Made by a program: the position numbers and the translations under genes
The notes under the pieces: model-generated
What the model saw: the letters and a program-made list of their open reading frames with translations, nothing else
Databases searched by the model: none
What the model was told of the DNA's origin: nothing
Source: Spiroplasma endosymbiont of Clivina fossor
Lineage (GTDB): Bacteria > Bacillota_I > Bacilli_A > Mycoplasmatales > Nriv7
Assembly (NCBI RefSeq): GCF_964031115.1
Contig: NZ_OZ035006.1
Coordinates: forward strand, 1,116,001 to 1,180,000
Direction: 5' to 3'
Length of the DNA stretch: 64,000 bases
Shown: positions 31,756 through 42,310 of the stretch, piece after piece
How positions within the stretch are numbered: position 1 is the first letter of the stretch
Layout of the letters: each line of letters starts with the position of its first letter

Positions 31756-32672
31756 TAATTTTATGACATTGCGGAGCAATTTGATATATTTACAACGGTT
31801 ATTTTAAAAATATTGTAAGCTATTTATTTTTAGCAGGTTGTATTTTAATTTTTCTTTTTAAAATCGGTAATTTAACACAAATTAACAAAGTTATTAATTT
31901 CTTAAAAAATTCACCATTAAATATTGTGATTGGTTCATTAGGAACTGGAAAAACTGCTTTTCTAGTATATGCATCAAAATTACTAAAAAAGAAGAAATAT
32001 CACATCGCATCAACATTTCCATTACTAGAAACCCAAAAATTAAGTTTAGGTCATATGGGATTATTAGATTTTGATTATCCGGTATTGCCAGACAAAACCT
32101 TACTTTTATGAGATGAAACCAACTTATTTTTAGAAGGTACTGATTGAGAAAAAAATAATACCAAAAACGAGGAAACCGGTATCCAAGAATATTTCGCTCT
32201 GGCACGGCATTTTGGTCATATTGTTCTGGCTAGCGGTCAAAGAGATAAACATATTTGAGTTAAAGTTCGTGATATTGCCAATAATGTGATTGTGGGAATT
32301 CGCAAAAAAACCGTTAATATTTTTCGGCCCTACTTAAAAGTCATCTATGGTACCTTTACGAGCATTGAAGAATATGAACGCTGACGAAACACCTTAATTG
32401 ATGCTAAAAATAGCAAAAAAGGTCGTCGCATTAAATACCGTGATATCCCTGAACTTGATATTTATTTTTTTAAACTAAAAATTCCTTTACCAATACTTAA
32501 CACTTACAATTCTTTTTACCTAGCTTTTTTAAGAGATTACTTAAATGCAAAAGTAAATCCTGACTATGAAGACAAATACTATACTGACACAGCAATTGAT
32601 TTAGAAGATTTAGAATATTTAAAAATGGATAAATTTAGCAAATTTTTAAGAAAAATGAAAGAAAAGGAATAA
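31689..32672 (+). CDS. Zot-like assembly ATPase of the plectrovirus
   Basis: 327 residues. One or two N-terminal membrane segments (SYLFLAGCILIFLFKIG) precede a P-loop domain. Walker A is GSLGTGKT at residues 82-89, and Walker B is the run TLLLWDE. The pattern LARHFGHIVLASGQR with R and Q after the third strand is typical of Zot/pI proteins, which power extrusion of filamentous virions through the membrane. Start ATG 31689 has GAGGTG four bases upstream. Confidence 0.85.
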
Positions 32673-32678
32673 TAAAAA

Positions 32679-32999
32679 ATGGAAAATCTCGCAAAAATGG
32701 CCGACTTTCTCGCTCAAATGCTTTATAAAGTTTTTGACTTAATTTGAAGTTTAGAAGTGCCAGGAACAAATATTCAATTAATATTTCCTTTGTTCTTAAC
32801 GCTGGCTGTAGAATTTCTTATGGCAATTATTCTTGGATTTGGTAGTCAACAAGTTAATTTAGAAAAACAACGCCAATATGCGGTTAAAAATAAAGGACGG
32901 TTAAGTGCGTGAGGAAAAACTAAAAAACAAATAAAACCAATAAATCCAAATAAAATTAATTGAAAACAAAGAAATAAAAAAACAAAACAAGGTAACTAA
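32679..32999 (+). CDS. Plectrovirus membrane protein
   Basis: 106 residues. Amphipathic N-terminus, two hydrophobic stretches (NIQLIFPLFLTLAVEFLMAI...) and a strongly basic C-terminal half (Lys/Asn/Gln). Six bases after the Zot-like stop and two before the next ATG, so part of the same operon. Function unknown. Confidence 0.65.
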
Positions 33000-33001
33000 C
33001 G

Positions 33002-33250
33002 ATGTTTAAACTAATTATTATTTTTATCTTAATAACTGTTCTTGGACTATTAGCTGGTAGTCATTTTGAAACTTTAACAAACTATATTAGCGAAGGCCTT
33101 GCGAATTTCCAAAAGTTTATTACTAGCAATTTAACAATTTTAGAACTATTTAAACCAATGGCTCGGACATTTTCACAACATCCAATCTTCACCATTCTTG
33201 GCGTTACTTGTGTACTGATTGCCTTATTTATTGTGATTAAAGGTAGATAA
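33002..33250 (+). CDS. Small phage protein with two membrane segments
   Basis: 82 residues. N-terminal segment FKLIIIFILITVLGLLAG and C-terminal segment FTILGVTCVLIALFIVIKG with a short outside loop. Alternatively the first segment is a cleaved signal peptide, which would make it a second coat-protein candidate. Confidence 0.65.
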   Translation: MFKLIIIFILITVLGLLAGSHFETLTNYISEGLANFQKFITSNLTILELFKPMARTFSQHPIFTILGVTCVLIALFIVIKGR

Positions 33251-33254
33251 AAAA

Positions 33255-33374
33255 ATGGAAAAATGAACTAAAAAACAAGAATTAGAAATAGAAAATGACA
33301 AATTAAAAATTGTTAATGTCATATTAGAAAATAGTGTTAATACTCTTAAATACATAAATAATGGAAAAAAATAA
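33255..33374 (+). CDS. Tiny coiled-coil phage protein
   Basis: 39 residues (MEKWTKKQELEIENDKLKIV start), heptad-like spacing of Leu/Ile. Starts four bases after the previous stop. The next 100 bases (33379-33483) code for a similar stretch (VIENEKLKIF) without a start, which suggests an old duplication. Confidence 0.45.
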
Positions 33375-33483
33375 ATAAATTTTAGAACTAGAAAAGCGAA
33401 ATAGTGTTCATATAGATGAGAAATCAGAACTAGTTATTGAAAATGAAAAATTAAAAATTTTTAAACACGAAAGGAAAACTAAA

Positions 33484-33867
33484 ATGAAAAAAATTTTAGG
33501 CAAATTATTTAAAAAAGATAATTCAAAAGAAAAAACGCCATTAAGATTAAGGATTAAAAATTCTTTTAAAAAGCAGTGGTTAAAAGTATCATTAAGTATC
33601 ATTTTCATCTTTATAAGCTTATTAATTTGTGCATTAACAGTAATCGATACTAAATGAATAACCGGAACAAGTGACGAATTTAATAATTTTATGAATGAAG
33701 AGATGGTTAAATTCTTTGGCAAGTTCAATAGTGGTATTATGCTAGCAGGAATATTTGTTTTTTGATGAGGCGGAGCAATATATTTTGCAATTAAATTTGA
33801 AAAATTAATCCGCTTTATTATTCAAAAAATTAAAGAAAAAAGAACAATGAAAAATAAAATATTTTAA
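33484..33867 (+). CDS. Plectrovirus membrane protein
   Basis: 127 residues. A basic N-terminal 35 residues, membrane segment VSLSIIFIFISLLICALTVI, an acidic outside loop (TSDEFNNFMNEEMVKFFGK), a second membrane segment and a basic tail. Ribosome binding site AAAGGA nine bases before ATG. The layout suggests a minor coat or a partner of the following large protein. Confidence 0.65.
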
Positions 33868-33882
33868 AAAGGAGTGATAAAA

Positions 33883-36072
33883 ATGTTTATGAAAATATTT
33901 ACCGTGCTAACTATTAGTTTCAATAACATTTTTACTATTCCCCAAAATATTAACAATGATAAAACAACAGTAAATTCACTAATTAGAAACAAAAGACAAA
34001 ATAATAAAGTTTATGATTTTGAAATTAGAAACTTAGAAAAAATAAGATTTTTAACAGAAAGGCAAGACCATGACCTTTTAAAAGTTGAGATAAGAACAGA
34101 AGATAATATAAATGCAAATATAGATAAACAATTACCAAATTTAAAAAATGTAAAAATTTTTAGTTTAGAGTTTAATGCAGAGCTTGTAAATAACAGAATT
34201 AAACAAAAAGACTTTCAAAAAATAACAAATACTTATGGAACAAAAATAGATACTCCGGGTTTAAATTTTTATACCTGAATGATTAGTATACCCAATAAAA
34301 CAATAAGAATTAAAACACAAGGAACAGAATTACTAACTTTTGAGCATGGTAGTACCAACAATTATAGATTAAATAATACAAATGATTTTAATATAGAAAT
34401 TGAAAAAGACAGTACCGACATTGATTTACCAATAACAACTACTAAATTTGATGGTAACCACAAATACAATGATGTTATTGATAACCTTGATTATTTAATG
34501 ATTCATCGCGGTGATTTTGACAAATTTAATTATTCTTATCTTTATTGAACACCAGTATTTAATTTCATTGACACTTTAGAAAAAGGTTACTATAAAGAAT
34601 TCACCATTAAAAATCATGGTTTTAAAGACGAGAGCTATTTTTATCACAAGACTTCAACTATTTTACCAAACTCAGAAATAATCGACCCTACAAATGCAAC
34701 CAAAATTGAAGTTATCAAAAAAATTAAAAAAAGACTTAATGAAACAATTAACAATCTTACTGGCGTAAATAATGCAATTGAAGGCATCGACTATAATACA
34801 GAAATTAAAGATAACGACAACAATTACTTAGATGATAGTGCTACTTTTGATTTAACAACAGATAATGTTGCTGACAGAACATTTACCGTTAAATTCGCTG
34901 CAATTGAAACGAGTACACAATTGCAAGGAACAAATACGATTAAAATGGTCATTCCGAAACAAGAGGATACCAACGATAATGTCCTTAAAATTAAGGCATT
35001 TAACAAAACTCTAATTGCTGGAAATAATTATTTACAATTATTACACGGTGAAACTGAAATCTGAAAATATGACACTGAAAATGCTAACGATTATTACCTA
35101 ATTAAGTACCTTTTTGGAACATTGAATTATCTTAATGTTAAATTTAGTTTTCTACGCTATGACCCTGAATTAAGGAACGATATTTACCTTTATTTTAAAA
35201 ACAACATTCTTGGTATTAACAATAATGATTACAAAAATATCTTTGACGAAATTTATGAAATCCTTGGTAATTTCTTTGCCAGTTTATTTTATGCTACTTT
35301 TGATATGGACGAAAAAACTTATACCGAAATTGATTTTAAAGGAGTAGATGATTACAACAAAAATTACTTTATTCAAATCGGTTTCTTTTATCGCTCGTTA
35401 ATTACTTTTTATCCCAAAAAATATTTTATTAACATTACTGGAAATTCAGAATTACTACTAAGAAGTTATTTCTTTACTTTTGATAAAAAAACGCACCAAG
35501 AGAATTATAATGCCATTAAAAATAAAAATAGTATCTACCAAATTGACTTTAATGTGCTTAAATCCTACGACAATAAACTTATTACCTTGCCAATCAACAA
35601 TACTGCTAACAGCATTAATTATCTCAATACCGATATTGATATTCGCTACGGTATTAATATTTTTACGCTGACTTTCCCGCTTTATCACAAGGATAACACC
35701 TATAATTACAATTTTAAAATTTATGACTTTAATGTCTTAAATTCCACGGCCTTTATTCCTGACGGTTCAACCAACTCAGAATGGGATGACCTAATTCCAC
35801 CACCAAATTGCAAATATTCCGGGCGGTGAATACCAACCTTTAACGATATTGGTTGTGCTATTCAAAATGCTGGTATTAAAATGCTAAACTGAATACTAAC
35901 AGCTTCACAAATAATTACCATTTTACGGCCGTTAGCAATCATTGCAAAAGCAACAGTTAATTTTTCAACTGCTATTTTTCCAGTTTTTAAAACAGTACCA
36001 GCTTTTTATTATACCTTTCAATTTCTAATTGGTTTTGCCATTTTTCTAATGATATTAAGGATTTTCGTGTAA
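33883..36072 (+). CDS. Large plectrovirus adsorption/minor coat protein
   Basis: 729 residues with TGA as Trp. I chose ATG 33883 over GTG 33874 because GGAG (33871-33874) is then 8 bases away. A signal-like N-terminus is followed by a domain of about 140 residues (NKVYDFEIRNLEKIRF to LTFEHGSTNNYR), then about 480 further extracellular residues. Near the C-terminus lie hydrophobic segments (IITILRPLAIIAKATVNFS and FYYTFQFLIGFAIFLMILRI) that anchor it. This layout is that of pIII-like proteins, which bind the host. It corresponds to the large ORF1-type protein of SpV1 phages. Its N-terminal domain is almost the same as the lipoprotein at 36122. Confidence 0.8.
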
Positions 36073-36089
36073 TATATATATATATATAT
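36072..36089. repeat. (AT)9 tract ahead of the lipoprotein gene
   Basis: Nine AT units starting within the phage gene stop codon and ending 32 bases before the lipoprotein ATG, in the place of a promoter. Such tracts change length by slippage. Confidence 0.75.
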
Positions 36090-36121
36090 TGAAAAAATAA
36101 AGTAATAAAGGAATTAAAATA

Positions 36122-36640
36122 ATGAAAATTTTAAATATAATAACTCTTTCCGCATTAACAATATTACCAGTAATTGGATGTTCTAAAAAAGCAAGTGAAT
36201 CAGTAGAACAAAAAAATAAAGATAACGAAAACAAAGTTTATGATTTTGAAATTAGAAACTTAGAAAAAATAAGATTTTTAACAGAAAGGCAAGACCATGA
36301 CCTTTTAAAAGTTGAGATAAGAACAGAAGATAATATAAATGCAAATATAGATAAACAATTACCAAATTTAAAAAATGTAAAAATTTTTAGTTTAGAGTTT
36401 AATGCAGAGCTTGTAAATAACAGAATTAAACAAAAAGACTTTCAAAAAATAACAAATACTTATGGAACAAAAATAGATACTTCGGGTTTAAATTTTTATA
36501 CCTGAATGATTAGTGTACCCAATAAAACAATAAGAATTAAAACACAAGGAACAGAATTACTAACTTTTGAGCATGGTAGTACCAATAATTATAGATTAAA
36601 TAATACAAATAATTTTGGAATTGAAATTGAAAACCCTTAA
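36122..36640 (+). CDS. Lipoprotein carrying the phage adsorption-protein N-domain
   Basis: 172 residues. Signal peptide with lipobox (LTILPVIGC, Cys at residue 20), a short Lys/Glu linker, then about 130 residues nearly identical to the N-terminal domain of the phage protein at 33883 (only a handful of base changes over about 390 bases). It stops soon after that domain, at IEIENP. It would be fixed to the outer face of the membrane. Possible roles: blocking the phage receptor (superinfection exclusion), or a host surface protein that the phage copied. A clear AAAGGA ribosome binding site precedes ATG. Confidence 0.8.
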
Positions 36641-36750
36641 TAATTAAATTTAAAAACTGTTAAAATTACTACCCTAAAAGGTGGTTGTCTATGATGACAA
36701 TACTCTTAAACAACTAAGCAATTTTTCTTCTTTTTATTTTGTCAGAATAA

Positions 36751-36795
36751 AAACCAGTAATTTTAGTTAATTACTGGTTTGAACATTTTTTATTT
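36751..36795 (+). terminator. Terminator after the lipoprotein gene
   Basis: Perfect 12-bp stem AAACCAGTAATT (36751-36762) with its complement at 36769-36780, 6-base loop, then GAACATTTTTTATTTTT. The preceding 36641-36750 holds no gene apart from an 8-codon frame after a good ribosome binding site. Confidence 0.75.
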
Positions 36796-36874
36796 TTACA
36801 AGAAATTTAAACTTGTTGTGCTTGTTTCAATTAAAGTTATTGTTCTAAATAGCTAATATCGTTTTTATAAAACC

Positions 36875-38992
36875 TTATACTATAGTAGTAACTGTATTTG
36901 TTCTTACCGCCCCCTCTCTTTCTAATGAAAATAATGCTTCACCGTTAAATGTTATTTTATCATTGTTTTTATCTATAATAATTTCATTGGGTAATAAACT
37001 ATATTTTTGTAAAATTTGCATTACTTCTGTAATTGATAATGTAATTATTTGTTCTTTATTGTTATCATCAATTATTTTGGCAGTAATATTTCCTGTAATT
37101 TTTTGTTTTAAATTTAATATAACTTTAGATGTAATTATTCTTACTGGATAAGTAATTTTTAATTTTTCATTGGGATTAAGTTCAAATTTATCAGCGGGTT
37201 CCTTAAAAATACTTAAAATCATTTCTTGTTCTTGTTTATTTGTGTTTGATAAATCAAATTCATTTGATAATACATTAATGATTTCAGAATTTCTATTATT
37301 TATATTTGTAAAATCTGTTAATTTCATTTCATCATCAGAATTTATGTTTCAACCATTTAATTTATTTTCTTGTTTTGTTTTAGTTAATCCTGTTGTAATT
37401 TGAAATACTAATTTTGATTTCGAATTATATTCACAAGCAGGTACATTAAATGATCTTGTATTTGGAGTTTTATTGATAATTTCTCTATCAGAACATACAT
37501 TTTTAGGAACATTAGATCATAAAAATGAATTTTCTTTTTTTGTTATTTCAATATCTGAAAAATTTAAATTATTAGTATCAATATAATTTATTTCCTTAAA
37601 TTTTAAATTAGGATTTTCGTTTCGAAATTTAAAAAATAATGCTTTTTTAATCAATTCATTTAAATTAATAATTTTATTTTGCCCATTATCAATTGAATAA
37701 TGTATTTTTATATTATTATTTAAATTATTTTTTATTTTTAATATAGCTGAATTTTTTGTCTTGTTAATAATTTCTAATTGTGAAATATCTAAATCAGGAT
37801 TTAAATAATTTAATTCACTTAAAATTACATTATCAGAATTATTATTAATTTGTCCTAAATTTGAATTTAAATAGTATCCACTATACTCATAAACATTATG
37901 GTCTTGTGAGCCAAAATATAATTTATGGTTAAAAACAACCCCAGAAGACAAAACTTCTCCTTCTGTTCTAAAAACAACTTTTTGTTGTCCTGTTGCCGGA
38001 TCATATTCATAAACATTATGATCTTTTGAACCAAAATATAATTTATTGTTTAAAATTACACCAGAAGATCATACTTCCCCTTCTGTTCTAATAACAATTT
38101 TTTGTTGTCCTGTAGTAGGATCATACTCATACACATTATAATCTTTTGAACCAAAATATATTTTATTATTTAAAATAATTCCACTAGAAAAAACCGCACC
38201 CTTTGCTATCTTAATAATTTTTTGTTGTTCTGTAACAGAATCGTATTCATAAATATTACTGTCTTCTGAACCAATATATAATTTATTGTTAAAAACAACC
38301 CCAGAAGAAGGAAGTCATCAATTTGTTCTAATAACAATTTTTTGTTGTCCTGTAGTAGGATCATACTCATACACATTATAATCATCTGAACCAAAATATA
38401 CTTTATTATTTAATATTACACCAGAAGAATGAATGTTAGCTTTTGTTCTAATAACAATTTTTTGTTGTCCTGTAGTAGGATCATACTCATAAACATTATG
38501 ATCATCTGAACCAATATATAATTTATTGTTTAAAATAATTCCACTAGAAAATCAAACTTCTCCCTCTGTTCTAATAACAATTTTTTGTTGTCCTGTGACG
38601 GGATCATATTCATAAACATTATGATCTTTTGAACCAAAATATAATTTATTGTTTAAAATTACACCAGAAGATCATACTTCCCCCTCTGTTCTAATAACAA
38701 TTTTTTGTTGTCCTGTAGCAGGATCATACTCATAAACATTATGATCATCTGAACCAAAATATATTTTATTGTTTAATAATATTCCACTAGCAAAAACTCC
38801 GCCATTTGTTTTAATAACAATTTTTGTTCTATTTATTTTATTATTTTCATTATTGCTTCGTTTTTGTCTTTTATTATTTATATTTTCTATTTTTTCTTGT
38901 GTTGGAGTTGGATACGGACTATTGGCAACAATGCCCGACATTCCGCTTCCTGCTATTGTTATTGTACTTAATAAACTAAGTAATTTTTTCAT
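36875..38992 (-). CDS. Secreted beta-propeller repeat protein
   Basis: 705 residues with TGA as Trp. A signal peptide (MKKLLSLLSTITIAGSGMSG) is followed by eight repeats of about 40 residues. Each carries a (W/F).SGV(I/V)LNNKLYFGS(K/D)DHNVYEY core and a DP.TGQQKIVIRTEGE linker, typical of PQQ-type propeller blades. The C-terminal 300 residues (from LGQINNNSDNV) are unrelated and contain two short domains with Asn-rich strands. Repeats are also alike at the DNA level, so blades can be gained or lost. Ribosome binding site AAAGGA is before the ATG. Probably a cell-surface binding or adhesion protein; no enzyme motif. Confidence 0.8.
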
Positions 38993-39234
38993 ATTAATTA
39001 AATCCTTTTCATGAATTTTTGCTAATTAATAAATTTTTATAGTAATCACTCGACCCTTTCTTAAATTTATAAAATTTAATTAATACAAATTAATTATAAA
39101 TAATTAAATAAGAATTTTTATCATTTTTTCAGAATATTGAATACTAATTCTAGAAAAAATTATCATTAAAACAAAAAAATAATCAAACCAAATTAAACTT
39201 TATTAAAATTAATACCAAGAAAGGTGGTTTTTCT
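38993..39234. other. Intergenic region between divergent genes
   Basis: Very AT-rich. It must hold the promoter of the propeller gene (minus) and the left end of the ISLre2 element (plus). I could not fix the element's left terminal repeat. Confidence 0.4.
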
Positions 39235-40617
39235 ATGTTAGAAATTAATAATAATTTAAAAACCCCAGAAAATAAGCATTGATTAAACTTATTTACAACC
39301 CATAAAAATATGTACACCAACAAATGTGAACAACTAGCTAATGAATACGAAAAATTAGATGAATACCTATATTTACATCATTATCGGTTAAAACAAGGTT
39401 ATAAAGTAGTTCATTTTGCAACAAGAACAATTATTACAATTTTTGGTGATGTTATTTTTAAACGACGCCGATATAAATATTGAAATCAAAAATCAGGTAA
39501 ATTTGAATATGTATGTTTATTAGATAAAGAAATTGGTTTACTGCCCAAACAACGCATTTATTTTGATGTCCAATTTAAAGTTTTAAGTCTTTTGGGTGAT
39601 GGTAAACGCTATCGCGATGTTTTAGATGCTCTAAATCATTGTTATATTTCAAAAGCTAGTATTTCGAATGTTTTAAATAAATATGATATTGCTGAATATT
39701 TTCAACTAGCAGAAAAAGAAACTAAAAATAGAATTGATGTCAAAAATAAGAATTTATATATTCAACTAGATGAGACATTTTTAGCGACATTAGATCAGAA
39801 AGTTAAACAAGACCAGAGAATTCGTTTAGTTACTTTTCATACCGGACATAAAGAAAAAAATTATAAAAATGCTCGTAGAGAATTAGAAAACAAACGAGGT
39901 CATTTTCTAATGTTAAAAGTTGGTAAACGAATAAATACGATGGATTATCGTGATTTATTAATTAAAGAATTACAAAAACATTATGTGAATATTAATTATG
40001 ACAAAATAATTGTTTGTGGTGATGGTGATACTTGAATTAGAGAAATTGCTAATAGTTTCGGTAATGTTAGATATATTTTAGATGGTTATCACGCTATTAA
40101 AAAATTAAAACAAACGGCATTTAATATTATTTTTGAAAATCGCAAAGTAACATTAAATAGTTGAATTAAATTATATAAGGATGGAAATAATCAAAAATTA
40201 ATCAAAAACATTCGTAATGATGCTAAAAATGAATTAAATAAAGATATTAAAACAAATTTAAGAAAGGCGAGTAATTATTTCAGTAATAATAAGCATGGTA
40301 TTCATAACCAAAATTTAGAATGAAATATCGGTTGTAGCATTGAAAGTGATGTATCGCATTTAGTAAAACAACAATTAGGCTATGGGGCAAAAATATATAA
40401 TCATAAGAATTTAAATAATTTATTACATTTAAGAATGGCAAATTTAAACAAATTAAATGTATTACATTACATTAATGAAAATATTAATTCAGAAATAGAA
40501 ATCAGAAAAGAAATATATAAAAATTCATTATGAAATAAATATAATAATAAAAATGACGATAGTTGAATTAATTATAAAGGTAATGCTGTAACAAATAAAT
40601 ATAATAGATTTAAGTAA
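39235..40617 (+). CDS. ISLre2-family transposase (UPF0236)
   Basis: 460 residues, the normal length of this family. The N-terminal part has the beta-rich HFATRTIITIFGDVIFKRRR segment typical of UPF0236/ISLre2 proteins. The middle has NLYIQLDETF and KIIVCGDGDTWIRE, with candidate catalytic acids in LDETF and GDGD, followed by LDGYHAIKKLKQ. The late block CSIESDVSHLVKQQLG holds a candidate Glu. AAAGGTGG ribosome binding site. The gene looks intact and is the only complete copy here. Confidence 0.85.
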
Positions 40618-40808
40618 GTAAAAATATTTAGTGAAAATTTAATAAAATTAATAATTTTTTATTGTGTAAAAATTCAATAATATGATAGAATGGTAATGAA
40701 TAAAAATGACAATAACAAGAAAGGCAGGGTTAGTTTAGTAATTAAATAATATAATTAGCTGATTGTTTTACTTCTTCAAAACAATACCTAAGAAAACTAA
40801 ACGCGACC
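39235..40808 (+). mobile_element. ISLre2-family element, left end undetermined
   Basis: The right end reads ...CCTAAGAAAACTAAACGCGACC at 40787-40808 and recurs as GGTCGCG-type ends at 50522, 53919 and 29564. The left end is somewhere between 39040 and 39230. Confidence 0.6.
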
Positions 40809-40972
40809 AATTAATAATTTTTATTGTGTAAAAATTCAATAATATGATAAAATCATAACGAATAAAAATGACAATAACAAGAAAGGCAGGGTTAGTTTAG
40901 TAATTAAATAATATAATTAGCTGATTGTTTTACTTCTTCAAAGCACAATACCTAAGAAAACTAAATGCGACC
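40651..40972. repeat. Tandem duplication of the ISLre2 right end
   Basis: Two about 160-base copies (from 40651 and from 40813), both ending in GCGACC. A third, shorter GCGTCC-type end lies at 41111-41135. CCTAAAAAGTGT is then repeated three times (40971-41006). Confidence 0.8.
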
Positions 40973-41033
40973 TAAAAAGTGTCCTAAAAAGTGTCCTAAA
41001 AAGGGTTGCCATTCCAAACATTAGCAAAATAAA

Positions 41034-41085
41034 ATACGATATGTTTAATAAATTTCATTAAACATATCGTATAAAAATTTTATTT
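41034..41085. terminator. Strong hairpin, probable bidirectional terminator
   Basis: Perfect 16-bp stem ATACGATATGTTTAAT (41034-41049) with its complement at 41057-41072, 7-base loop, A/T runs on both sides. The stretch 41086-41445 holds no gene. Confidence 0.8.
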
Positions 41086-41445
41086 TAATAATTAATTTTG
41101 AGTAATAACTTCAAACAAAACTTTACGCGTCCTATTAAAAAGGATAAAGTTTTTTAATTTAATTTTAAAGATAGTTTATAATTAAGTTCCTTAAATGTAA
41201 GAAAATCAAAATAAATGCAAATATTTTAGTTGGATTTTTTATATCTTAGAGAGGAACTTATTTAAATAAAAGTGGTTGGTTAAGAGAATAAAAAATTAAA
41301 AATCTTAAAATGATGAATTAATAATGATTAAATTTAATTATGTAATAATGTCTAGAAAAAAAAGAATTTTTCACTTTATTTTATATTAAAATAAAAATGT
41401 TCTTAAAATATTAAATTAATTGGTAAGGAAAGAAGGAATGTTAAG

Positions 41446-42051
41446 GTGAAAAAAATATTATCAATTTTAGGAATGACTAATTTTATAGTAATATGAACAA
41501 GTTTAATTATTTCTTGTAGTGATAAATTAACAAAACCAATAGAACAACCAAAACCAATAGAACAACCAAAACCAATAGAACAACCAAAACCAATAGAACA
41601 ACCAAAACCAATAGAACAACCAAAACCAATAGAACAACCAAAACCAATAGAACAACCAAAACCAATAGAACAACCAAAACCAATAGAACAACCAAAACCA
41701 ATAGAACAACCAAAACCAATAGAACAACCAAAACCAACTAATGAATCACTAACTAATACTAAAATTAAGATAAATAACATATTTGTAAAAAATCCATCTA
41801 ATGTTACTCAAGAAGAATTAAATAAAATATTACTACCGAAAATTACAAAAAAAATTAAAGAAATTGATAATGCAATAAATGAAAATCATATAAATTTTAT
41901 TTTTAAAGATGTCTTTTTAAATGAAAATCATATAAATCTAAAAGAAAAAAAGGATATTAAAATTGACCTTTTGGTTTTAACAAAAGATAAAATGAATATA
42001 AATTCATACGAAAATATAACTATTAGTCTACCAATTGCAAAAAAAATATAA
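41446..42051 (+). CDS. Lipoprotein with 11 PKPIEQ repeats
   Basis: 201 residues from GTG at 41446 (GAAGGA upstream). Signal peptide with lipobox IISC, Cys at about residue 25. Then 11 repeats of PIEQPK, which would form an extended stalk, and a C-terminal 100-residue domain (NIFVKNPSNVTQEELNKILL start; ENITISLPIAKKI end). The tail resembles the small domains found repeatedly in Spiroplasma lipoproteins and adhesins. The stalk lengthens or shortens by whole repeats without frame change. Confidence 0.8.
41533..41730. repeat. 11 x 18-bp tandem repeat
   Basis: Unit AAACCAATAGAACAACCA, eleven copies without any base change that I can see. It codes for the PKPIEQ stalk. All frames on the other strand are open as a side effect. 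Confidence 0.9.
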
Positions 42052-42060
42052 AAAAATAAA

Positions 42061-42226
42061 TTAAGGGGAAATTAATTTATAGATTTTTTGAACGCAACTA
42101 TCGTTATTCCCTAAGTTTCTAATATGGAAGCACCAGCGACATATTTTTAATTTGTCGTTTCTTTTAAAATTAAAAATCGTTTTTATCACAAGAATTGCAG
42201 ATTCCAAACTGTATGTTATTATCCAT
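42061..42226 (-). pseudogene. Small zinc-ribbon-like protein, frameshifted
   Basis: From ATG 42226 the frame gives MDNNIQFGICNSCDKN. Removing one A from a five-A run lets it continue as FKRNDKLKICRWCFHIRN to a TAA at 42061. Two CxxC pairs suggest a zinc ribbon. Not recognised, and it could be chance. Confidence 0.35.
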
Positions 42227-42310
42227 AACTAAAAGAAAATACATCCTAAAAGTTTGTAAAAACTAAAATTTTGTTTTAATTTTGTCGAAAACTCTTGATA
42301 TTTATTGAAT

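Noticed and set aside
37890-38740. Regularly spaced 120-base repeats that might suggest a CRISPR-like array
   Set aside because: The repeat is coding, contiguous and in frame (propeller blades); there are no unique spacers and no cas genes.
41533-41730. 18-bp tandem array as a CRISPR or iteron array
   Set aside because: No spacers, and the array lies inside an open lipoprotein frame.
41403-41780. Long minus-strand open frames rich in Gly/Ser/Phe or Leu/Val
   Set aside because: They are the other strand of the 18-bp repeat of the lipoprotein gene; a repeat whose unit is a multiple of three opens all frames.
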